Part shown: in pieces, positions 1 to 4,552 of the stretch
Layout of the letters: each line of letters opens with the position of its first letter
Position numbering within the stretch: the first letter of the stretch is position 1
Assembly: GCA_016764835.1 (NCBI GenBank)
Contig: JAESRD010000248.1
Span: forward strand, 1-5,053
Source of the DNA: Paracoccaceae bacterium
GTDB lineage: Bacteria; Pseudomonadota; Alphaproteobacteria; Rhodobacterales; Rhodobacteraceae
DNA length: 5,053 bases
Direction: 5' to 3'
Translations under genes and position numbers: made by a program
Notes under the pieces: model-generated
Told to the model about the DNA's origin: nothing
Database searches by the model: none
The model's input: the letters and a program-made list of their open reading frames with translations, nothing else

Positions 1-453
1 GTCATGCAAAAATCGTTTCAACCGCTGTTCTTCGCCCGCGAAGACACGCGCCGGCCGTTCCTTTATGCGCTGGTGGCCATGGTGCTAAACGCCATTATCG
101 CCATTGGGCTGTCGCCATATATCGGCTATATCGCCGCCGCCGTGGCCACCACAGTTGCGGGCTGGACCATGGCGCTACAGCTCTGGCTCGGGGCGCGCAG
201 CATGGGCACGGCGTCGCAGTTTGATGCCCGGTTCAAGCAGCGTATCTGGCGGATTATTGCGGCATCCGGGCTAATGGGGGCGGTACTTTGGCTGGCGGCA
301 ATGCTGATGCTACCGCTGCTTACCGCCTCGGGCCTGCGCTACATCGCCTTGGCAGTGCTGGTGGCGATTGGGCTGGTCAGCTACGGGATTTTTGGCCAGT
401 TGTTGGGCGCATTCAGACTGTCCGAATTTAAGCGGGCCTTAAAGCGCAATTAG
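1..453 (+). CDS. murJ: Lipid II flippase MurJ, C-terminal part (5' end outside window)
   Basis: MurJ (MviN, MOP/MATE-like superfamily) is an inner-membrane protein of about 14 helices and roughly 500 residues that moves the peptidoglycan precursor lipid II across the membrane. The frame is open from base 1, so the ATG at base 4 is an internal Met and not the start; about 150 C-terminal residues remain. The segment begins with the family stretch QPLFFAREDTRRP, a loop conserved in MurJ. Hydrophobic segments follow at about residues 21-62 (probably two helices), 84-106 and 111-136, and the tail is short and basic (SEFKRALKRN). These would be the last four or so helices. The TAG stop at 451-453 overlaps the stop of the convergent rhomboid-like gene. 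From memory, a murJ / rhomboid-like / trpS arrangement is common in Rhodobacterales, which supports the call. The protein is truncated only by the window edge; I see no internal damage. Confidence 0.93.
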   Translation, partial: VMQKSFQPLFFAREDTRRPFLYALVAMVLNAIIAIGLSPYIGYIAAAVATTVAGWTMALQLWLGARSMGTASQFDARFKQRIWRIIAASGLMGAVLWLAAMLMLPLLTASGLRYIALAVLVAIGLVSYGIFGQLLGAFRLSEFKRALKRN

Positions 454-1127
454 CGGTGCCGCAGCCGCGCCAAGAACCCAGTCCAGCCGCCCGGCGCCAC
501 CAGAATACTGATACCAAAGCCGGTAAAGAACCCGGCCAGCTCGGCGATCCACTGAGGCCCCGCGCCAAAAAGCAGCCCGAAGACCAACTGAATGCCCAGC
601 AAAAAGCCGATCAACCGAAAGGCTTTAATCTGGTTCTGGCCCATCATCTTTAGCCGCAGCCACATCAGGTAAGTATAGGCCCCGATCAGCCCGTAAACCG
701 GGGTATATATGCCGTAAAGCGCCACCCGACCCGAGACCAGCATGCCAAAGACAACGGCACCGATCACCATGGCACCAATGAACACCGCCAGCAGCCCAAC
801 CGGGCGCAAAACCTCGCCCACATATTTGCCCAAAGCCAGCAAAATAACGCCGCCGAACACCGCTTGCATTGGCGCCGCATGCACAAATGGATAGGTAAAG
901 AAGCGCAAGATCAGCTCAGAATCGAACCGGCCACGAATGGCGACCTGCTCCCACACGGCGGGTGAAAACGAGTAGCGGGTTAGCGCATCAAGCCGCCAGC
1001 CGATGCCAGAATTGCCGCCGATAAAGCGCATGTCAGCGAGGGTCAGCAGCCCCTCGACCACGGCCACGATCAGGAACAAAATAATGACAACCGGCGGCAG
1101 CGGGTTGACCGGGGCTTCTTGGTTCAT
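450..1127 (-). CDS. Rhomboid-fold membrane protein, probably catalytically inactive
   Basis: I read this as a 225-residue six-helix membrane protein of the rhomboid fold. Hydrophobic segments lie near residues 12-31, 75-100, 109-131, 136-157, 170-189 and 193-212. Key blocks line up with E. coli GlpG as I remember it. HAAPMQAVFGG (83-93) matches the HxxxxHxxxN loop/helix-2 block, GIYTPVYGLIGA (139-150) matches the GLSGVVYALMGY block, and AELAGFFTG (195-203) matches the AHVAGLIVG block. In that alignment the catalytic Ser is Tyr141 and the catalytic His is Glu196. The oxyanion-region His and Asn become Gln88 and Gly92; only the first His (H83) remains. It is therefore probably a pseudoprotease that binds or chaperones membrane proteins, which is an inference. 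A longer start at 1178 exists, but its extra 17 residues are polar and unlike the family. I chose the ATG at 1127-1125, which follows a weak AGTGAG ribosome site and leads straight into a short cytoplasmic tail and helix 1. Confidence 0.85.
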   Translation of the reverse strand: MNQEAPVNPLPPVVIILFLIVAVVEGLLTLADMRFIGGNSGIGWRLDALTRYSFSPAVWEQVAIRGRFDSELILRFFTYPFVHAAPMQAVFGGVILLALGKYVGEVLRPVGLLAVFIGAMVIGAVVFGMLVSGRVALYGIYTPVYGLIGAYTYLMWLRLKMMGQNQIKAFRLIGFLLGIQLVFGLLFGAGPQWIAELAGFFTGFGISILVAPGGWTGFLARLRHR

Positions 1128-1202
1128 GCGGCACTCACTTATTGACCTCTGGTTGAGGCATGGGTAAGCGAGGCGCAACCTTTATGCCAGCGGAACTGTC
1201 CC
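1128..1202. promoter_or_regulatory. Divergent intergenic region with a possible trpS promoter
   Basis: These 75 bases separate the divergent starts of the rhomboid-like gene and trpS, so they must carry a promoter for at least one of them. On the plus strand, TTGACC at 1142-1147 is a fair -35. The base 17 nt further on begins TAAGCG (1165-1170), a poor -10, although weak -10 elements are common in alphaproteobacteria. GGAA at about 1191-1194 could serve as the trpS ribosome site, 8-9 nt before its ATG. I see no convincing minus-strand promoter and no tRNA-sensing leader (T-box) or Trp-rich leader peptide. Confidence 0.35.
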
Positions 1203-2243
1203 ATGACCGATGCCAAAACTTTTACTCCCCCAACTTTCACCCCGCGCGTTTTCTCAGGGATCAAGCCGTCCGGCGGCCTGACGCTGGGCAACTATTTGGG
1301 TGCGATCAAGCGCTGGGTCGGCATGCAAGGCCCTGACTTTGAGACGGTTTACTGCGTGGTTGATCTGCACGCGATCACCGTGTGGCAAGACCCGCAAGAT
1401 CTGCGCCGCGGCACGCTGGAAGTCGCCGCCGGGATGATCGCCAGCGGCATCGATCCGGCGCATTCGGTGCTGTTCAACCAGTCGCAAGTGCCAGAACATG
1501 CCGAGCTTGGCTGGATTTTCAACTGTGTCACCCGCGTTGGCTGGATGAACCGCATGACCCAGTTTAAGGACAAGGCGGGCGCCAATGCCGAGAAGGTCTC
1601 GCTCGGGCTTTACGCCTATCCATCGCTGATGGCCGCCGATATTTTGATTTATCAGGCGACGCATGTGCCGGTTGGCGAAGACCAAAAGCAACATGTTGAG
1701 CTGACCCGCGACATTGCCGCCAAGTTCAACCATGACTTCAAGACCAACCTGTTTCCAATGACCGAAGCCGTGATTGACGGCCCCGGCACGCGGGTGATGA
1801 ACCTGCGTGATGGCACCAAGAAAATGTCAAAGTCTGGCGACAGCGACATGGAGCGGATCAATATGCTCGATAGCGCCGAGCTGATTGCCAAGAAGTTCAA
1901 GAAAGCCCGCACAGACCCTGCCCCGCTGCCAGACACGCTTGAGGGCCTTGCCGGCCGGGCCGAGGCGCGCAACTTGGTTGATATCTATGCCGGGCTGGCC
2001 GAGATCAGCCCCGAACAGGTGATCGCCGACTATGCGGGCGCTGGTTGGGGCAAGTTCAAACCGGCCTTGGCCGATCTGGCGGTTGATAAGCTGGCGCCTA
2101 TATCGTCAGAGATGACGCGGCTGCTCGCAGACCCGGCTGAGCTGGAACGGACCTTGGCACAAGGGGCACAGAAAGCCCGCGCCATTGCCGCCCCTGTTCT
2201 GGAGCAAGTCTATGATGTTGTTGGGTTTGTGCGCCCGCGTTAG
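1203..2243 (+). CDS. trpS: Tryptophan--tRNA ligase (TrpRS)
   Basis: This class Ic aminoacyl-tRNA synthetase joins tryptophan to tRNA-Trp using ATP in the cytoplasm. It is 346 residues, close to the usual 330-345 for bacterial TrpRS. The N-terminal block FSGIKPSGGLTLGNYLGA (17-34) is the family signature, with TLGN as the HIGH-equivalent ATP-binding motif. The Rossmann core continues through VDLHAIT (53-59), FNQSQVPEHAELGW (91-104) and VPVGEDQKQHVELTRDIA (155-172), which is typical of the bacterial enzyme. The KMSKS loop is intact at 207-211 (KKMSKSGDSD). The C-terminal helical anticodon-binding part follows from about 215. All expected signature residues are present, so I expect an active enzyme. 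The start at 1203 gives a short polar leader before the conserved FSG; the Shine-Dalgarno is weak (GGAA). It transcribes away from the rhomboid-like gene, and a 255-bp gap follows its TAG stop. Confidence 0.97.
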   Translation: MTDAKTFTPPTFTPRVFSGIKPSGGLTLGNYLGAIKRWVGMQGPDFETVYCVVDLHAITVWQDPQDLRRGTLEVAAGMIASGIDPAHSVLFNQSQVPEHAELGWIFNCVTRVGWMNRMTQFKDKAGANAEKVSLGLYAYPSLMAADILIYQATHVPVGEDQKQHVELTRDIAAKFNHDFKTNLFPMTEAVIDGPGTRVMNLRDGTKKMSKSGDSDMERINMLDSAELIAKKFKKARTDPAPLPDTLEGLAGRAEARNLVDIYAGLAEISPEQVIADYAGAGWGKFKPALADLAVDKLAPISSEMTRLLADPAELERTLAQGAQKARAIAAPVLEQVYDVVGFVRPR

Positions 2244-2326
2244 ACCTCAAAACCGGCGAGCTCTGCGCGCCCAACAAGCCGCAGAAATTGCCCCGTTTTG
2301 GCGCGACCATTGCGTCTTTATGGCCT

Positions 2327-2356
2327 GCCGCGGCCGCGCTGTTGCCGCGCTGCGGC
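2327..2356. repeat. GC-rich inverted repeat downstream of trpS
   Basis: GCCGC at 2327-2331 can pair with GCGGC at 2352-2356. Alternatively CGCGGC at 2329-2334 pairs with GCCGCG at 2344-2349 around a 9-nt loop. The two folds exclude each other. No U-tract follows (the next bases are GCGCATTTCG), so it is at best a weak or Rho-assisted end to the trpS transcript. GC-rich DNA makes such repeats easily by chance. Confidence 0.3.
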
Positions 2357-2423
2357 GCATTTCGTCTATTGATTTGGCCCAAAGCTTTGCTATTTCTAGA
2401 GGCCGTCTGTGCCAGAATGCACA

Positions 2424-2451
2424 TTGACCAGCGTGTGATTATCATTATTTC
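2424..2451 (+). promoter_or_regulatory. Candidate promoter for the VOC gene
   Basis: TTGACC at 2424-2429 resembles a sigma-70 -35 element. A possible -10, TATTTC at 2446-2451, lies 16 bp downstream and matches the consensus at only three positions. Transcription would start near 2458, giving a leader of about 40 nt before the ATG at 2499. The spacer coincides with the Fur-like palindrome, an arrangement typical of repression. Inference from sequence only. Confidence 0.35.
2431..2449. promoter_or_regulatory. Possible Fur-family binding site
   Basis: The bases TGATTATCATTAT (2436-2448) match the right two thirds of the classical Fur box GATAATGATWATCATTATC exactly. Over the full 19 bp the match is 14, because the left arm (GCGTG) is poor. 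Read on the other strand it contains two adjacent NATAAT hexamers, AATAAT and GATAAT. Its core TGAT-T-ATCA is a perfect short palindrome. Alphaproteobacterial Fur/Mur proteins recognise related but shifted sites, so the regulator is uncertain. Confidence 0.3.
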
Positions 2452-2498
2452 TTGCGCTGAATTAAATTATTTCAAGTGCTAGAATTTGAAAACCACTC

Positions 2499-2981
2499 AT
2501 GCAAGACCACTCACTACCCGACATTAAAGTTGGGCATATTCATCTGAAAGTTAGCGACCTTGATAGAGCCGTTAACTTCTACACAAAGCTGCTTGGGTTC
2601 ACCATAACCCAGCGCTACGGCGGCTCTGCGGCCTTCTTATCTACGGGCGGCTATCACCACCATATTGGACTCAATACATGGGAAAGCCTCGGGGCGACCC
2701 CGCCGCCGGCGGGCCATACTGGCCTGTTCCACAGCGCCTTTGTCTACCCTGACCGCGCCACACTGGCGCTGGTGCTGCGCCGGGTTATCAAGGCCGGTGT
2801 GGCCATTGACGGCGCGGCTGATCATGGCGTGTCAGAGGCAGTGTATTTTCGTGACCCTGACAATAATGGCGTCGAGATTTACCGCGACAAGCCGCGATCT
2901 GAGTGGCCGGTAGATGCGGACGGCAATCTAAAAATGAATAATTCACCGCTTGATCTGCAAGCACTTTTGGCTGAAGGCTAA
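2499..2981 (+). CDS. VOC-family metalloenzyme (glyoxalase / extradiol dioxygenase-like, CatE type)
   Basis: This 160-residue protein belongs to the vicinal-oxygen-chelate superfamily, which uses a divalent metal in a barrel made of two beta-alpha-beta-beta-beta modules. Module 1 starts at VGHIHLKVSDLDRAVNFYTKLLGF (11-34) and module 2 at TGLFHSAFVYPDRATLALVLRRVIKAG (74-100). Probable metal ligands by position are His15, one of His53-55, His78 and Glu127 in GVEIY. The assignment of the second is uncertain. The blocks DHGVSEAVYFRDPDNNGVEIY (108-128) and RDKPRSEWP (129-137), and the ending LDLQALLAEG, recall the CatE/YfiE-like proteins annotated as catechol-2,3-dioxygenases. The substrate cannot be read from sequence; a glyoxalase or thiol-transfer role is also possible. 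No strong Shine-Dalgarno precedes the ATG, but the family's N-terminus fits this start. The gap of 90 bp to the aminotransferase gene does not prove an operon. Confidence 0.85.
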   Translation: MQDHSLPDIKVGHIHLKVSDLDRAVNFYTKLLGFTITQRYGGSAAFLSTGGYHHHIGLNTWESLGATPPPAGHTGLFHSAFVYPDRATLALVLRRVIKAGVAIDGAADHGVSEAVYFRDPDNNGVEIYRDKPRSEWPVDADGNLKMNNSPLDLQALLAEG

Positions 2982-3021
2982 AACGCGCAGGGTCGCGAAT
3001 GTGGCTGCTGCACTCGGCATT

Positions 3022-3051
3022 TTGGGCCAGATATTTCAAACCTGATATTCT
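3022..3051 (+). promoter_or_regulatory. Weak candidate promoter for the aminotransferase gene
   Basis: In the 90-bp gap after the VOC gene, TTGGGC (3022-3027) and TATTCT (3046-3051) form a -35/-10 pair with an 18-bp spacer. Each matches the consensus at four positions or fewer. A good ribosome site, GGGAGA (3058-3063), follows 8 nt before the ATG at 3072. Read-through from the VOC gene is equally possible, since no terminator is visible. Confidence 0.25.
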
Positions 3052-3071
3052 GGAATTGGGAGAATAGCATT

Positions 3072-3935
3072 ATGGCGACTGGCACCAACATCCGCACTTA
3101 TTTTAACGGCGCTTGGCATGATGGCGACTTGCCGATCATCCGTGCCGCCGACCATGGCGCATGGCTGGGCAGCACCGTGTTTGACGGTGCGCGCTATGTG
3201 AACGGGCTGACCCCTGATCTGGCCGCGCATTGCGCCCGGCTTAACCGCTCGGCCAAAGCGCTTATGCTGACGCCGTCGCATAGCACCGATGAGATTGTTG
3301 CCATCATCCGCGAAGGTTTGCAGGCTTACGACGCGCAAACAGCGGTCTATATTCGGCCTATGTATTGGGGGCTTGATGGCGGCTATAGCGCCATAGTGCC
3401 TGATGATGGCCCGGCCGGGTTCTCGGTTTGCCTTGAGCAGATCGCCATGCCGCCCGCCGACCATGCCGTGAGCCTGACCACCACCCGTTTTCGCCGCCCG
3501 GTGCTTGAAGATGCGGTAATAGACGCCAAGGCTGGCTGTCTTTACCCCAACAATGCCCGCATGTTGGCCGAGGCCAAGGCCAAGGGTTTTAACAACGCGA
3601 TCGCCGCCGACGCGCTTGGCAATGTGGCTGAGACAGCGACCTCAAACATCTTTATTGTGCGCGGCGGTGAGGTCTATACCCCAGTGCCAAATGGCACCTT
3701 CCTTGCCGGGATCACTCGCGCCCGCCATATCAGCAATCTGCGGGCAGACGGGCTAAAGGTGCATGAAGTTGTGCTGAGCTTTGATGATATTCGCGCCGCT
3801 GATGAGGTGTTTTTGTCGGGCAATATGGCCAAGGTCACGCCGGTCAACCGCTTTGAGGAACAAAGTTATCAGCTCGGCCCTGTAACAGCCCGTGCCCGCT
3901 CCCTATATTGGGAATGGGCCGCGCAAGAAGCATAA
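3072..3935 (+). CDS. PLP-dependent class IV aminotransferase, branched-chain amino acid type
   Basis: This 287-residue cytoplasmic enzyme has the fold-type IV PLP aminotransferase pattern and probably interconverts branched-chain amino acids and their 2-oxo acids with glutamate/2-oxoglutarate. The PLP lysine is Lys153 in DAKAGCLYPNNARML. Glu187 in GNVAETATSNIF should contact the pyridine nitrogen, and LAGITRARHI (211-220) and SGNMAKVTPV (249-258) bind the cofactor phosphate. GSTVFDGARY (33-42) and YIRPMYWG (93-100) resemble the substrate-side blocks of branched-chain enzymes (VFEGIRAY and YxRP) more than those of D-amino-acid transaminase or aminodeoxychorismate lyase. It is slightly shorter than E. 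coli IlvE (about 309 residues) and matches a Rhodobacterales subgroup from memory, so I withhold the ilvE symbol. The GGGAGA ribosome site 8 nt upstream supports the ATG at 3072. The universal stress gene follows after 59 bp, possibly co-transcribed. A D-amino acid or (R)-amine substrate cannot be excluded. Confidence 0.88.
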   Translation: MATGTNIRTYFNGAWHDGDLPIIRAADHGAWLGSTVFDGARYVNGLTPDLAAHCARLNRSAKALMLTPSHSTDEIVAIIREGLQAYDAQTAVYIRPMYWGLDGGYSAIVPDDGPAGFSVCLEQIAMPPADHAVSLTTTRFRRPVLEDAVIDAKAGCLYPNNARMLAEAKAKGFNNAIAADALGNVAETATSNIFIVRGGEVYTPVPNGTFLAGITRARHISNLRADGLKVHEVVLSFDDIRAADEVFLSGNMAKVTPVNRFEEQSYQLGPVTARARSLYWEWAAQEA

Positions 3936-3994
3936 ACGCGGCGTTGCTATGCCCCGCGCCATGCGGCAAGATGATCTAAACCGGAAGGCTGAAA

Positions 3995-4450
3995 ATGCGC
4001 AAATTTCTTGTTCTTCTTGATGACAGCCGCGAATGTCTGAACGCCATGCGCTTTGCTGCTATGCGGGCGGCGCATACGGGCGGCGGCGTGACCATTCTAT
4101 CGGTGATCCCGTCAGAAGAGTTCAACCATTGGATCGGTGTGGCCGAGCTGATGCGGGCCGAGGCGCGCGAGCGGATTGAAGTTCATTTCGAGGTTTTTGC
4201 CAAATGGATGCGCGACAGGCAGGGGATTGAGCCAGAACTGGTGATCCGCGAGGGCGACGCTTTGCCCGAGATCATTGCCCAGCTGCGCGAAGACCCCTCT
4301 ATTGGCGTGCTGGTACTTGGCGCGGGTTCTGAGCAGAAGGGCCCCGGCCCGCTTGTGACCCAGCTGAGCAGGCAGGCCGGTGAGCTACCAGTGCCGTTTA
4401 CGATTGTGCCCGGTGATATTAGCAAAGAGCGGCTTGAAGATATAACCTAG
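3995..4450 (+). CDS. Universal stress protein (UspA family)
   Basis: This is a single-domain UspA-type protein of 151 residues, the normal size. It is a soluble alpha/beta Rossmann-like protein usually acting as a dimer and linked to survival under stress or starvation; its biochemical target is unknown. The first strand and Asp are visible in RKFLVLLDDSRECLNAMRFA (2-21), then GGGVTILSVIP (29-39), the long helix AELMRAEARERIEVHFEVFAKWM (50-72), and VIREGDALPEIIAQLRED (83-100). The last strands are VLVLGAG (105-111) and VPFTIVPG (133-140). ATP-binding Usp proteins carry GxxG followed about nine residues later by G(S/T). Here the loop reads GAGSEQKGPGPLVTQL (109-124) and does not fit cleanly, so ATP binding is doubtful. 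GGAAGG (3983-3988), 6 nt before the ATG, is a strong ribosome site. The gene sits 59 bp after the aminotransferase gene and 102 bp before nfu, which has its own control region. Confidence 0.9.
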   Translation: MRKFLVLLDDSRECLNAMRFAAMRAAHTGGGVTILSVIPSEEFNHWIGVAELMRAEARERIEVHFEVFAKWMRDRQGIEPELVIREGDALPEIIAQLREDPSIGVLVLGAGSEQKGPGPLVTQLSRQAGELPVPFTIVPGDISKERLEDIT

Positions 4451-4476
4451 CCCCGCGACTTAGCCTCATTTCGCAA

Positions 4477-4493
4477 TTTAGAATGCTTCTAAA
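4477..4493. promoter_or_regulatory. Irr-type iron control element (ICE box) upstream of nfu
   Basis: TTTAGAATGCTTCTAAA is a perfect 7-3-7 palindrome (TTTAGAA / TTCTAAA) and agrees, from memory, with the alphaproteobacterial Irr-box/ICE consensus TTTAGAA-N3-TTCTAAA. Irr is a heme-responsive Fur-family regulator that acts when iron is scarce. The box ends 2 bp before a TTGACA -35 element and about 60 bp before the start of an Fe-S assembly gene, a fitting target. Whether it represses or activates cannot be told from position alone. Confidence 0.75.
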
Positions 4494-4495
4494 CG

Positions 4496-4525
4496 TTGAC
4501 ATTCACCCAAAATAGGCCCATTCAT
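4496..4525 (+). promoter_or_regulatory. Probable nfu promoter
   Basis: TTGACA at 4496-4501 is a perfect -35 consensus. The -10 is weak: ATTCAT at 4520-4525 (18-bp spacing) matches three positions and CATTCA at 4519-4524 (17 bp) matches two. The start of transcription would fall near 4530, leaving a leader of roughly 20 nt with GAAAGG (4538-4543) as the ribosome site. The adjoining Irr-type box supports this being a real regulated promoter. Confidence 0.5.
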
Positions 4526-4533
4526 TTGGGCCT
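4514..4533. repeat. 7-bp inverted repeat between the nfu -35 and ribosome site
   Basis: AGGCCCA (4514-4520) and TGGGCCT (4527-4533) are exact inverted copies around a 6-nt TTCATT spacer. No U-run follows, so it is unlikely to be an intrinsic terminator for the stress gene. It overlaps the presumed -10 and start site, so it could be a second operator, or a leader hairpin just ahead of the ribosome site if transcription begins further upstream. Confidence 0.45.
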
Positions 4534-4552
4534 GACAGAAAGGTCATTTGCA

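Larger units (their letters stand above)
2244..2498. other. Intergenic gap of 255 bp between trpS and the VOC gene
   Basis: I see no convincing gene here. The short open frames crossing it lack a ribosome site and look like low-complexity translations. The left two thirds are GC-rich and contain an inverted repeat (2327-2356) and a 9-bp direct repeat, GCCGCGCTG, at 2333-2341 and 2344-2352. From about 2430 the composition turns AT-rich, as expected for a promoter region. It holds a TTGACC box and a Fur-like palindrome, listed separately. A 6-bp inverted repeat, TTTCAA (2470-2475) and TTGAAA (2486-2491) with a 10-nt spacer, lies just before the VOC start; it is short enough to be chance. Confidence 0.6.

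Noticed and set aside
4..6. ATG at base 4 as the start of a short gene
   Set aside because: The frame is open to base 1 and the protein matches the interior of MurJ, so this is an internal methionine.
456..653. Plus-strand 65-residue frame
   Set aside because: It is antisense to the rhomboid-like gene, has a low-complexity composition (P, Q, A, K) and no ribosome site. It is a shadow.
1128..1178. Longer N-terminus for the rhomboid-like protein from an upstream ATG
   Set aside because: The added 17 residues (MRLAYPCLNQRSISECR) are unlike the family, use up most of the divergent promoter region, and have no better ribosome site than the ATG at 1127.
1254..1972. Minus-strand frames under trpS
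   Set aside because: They are antisense to an intact, motif-complete TrpRS gene and show no recognisable domain.
2185..2482. Short plus- and minus-strand frames across the trpS-VOC gap
   Set aside because: No Shine-Dalgarno and no homology I recognise. The translations are Arg/Ala-rich, as expected for GC-rich non-coding DNA, and the frames start inside trpS or span the promoter.
2480..2485. TAGAAT as a -10 element for the VOC gene
   Set aside because: It matches TATAAT at five positions but ends only 13 nt before the ATG and has no -35 at proper spacing. The upstream TTGACC pair is more plausible.
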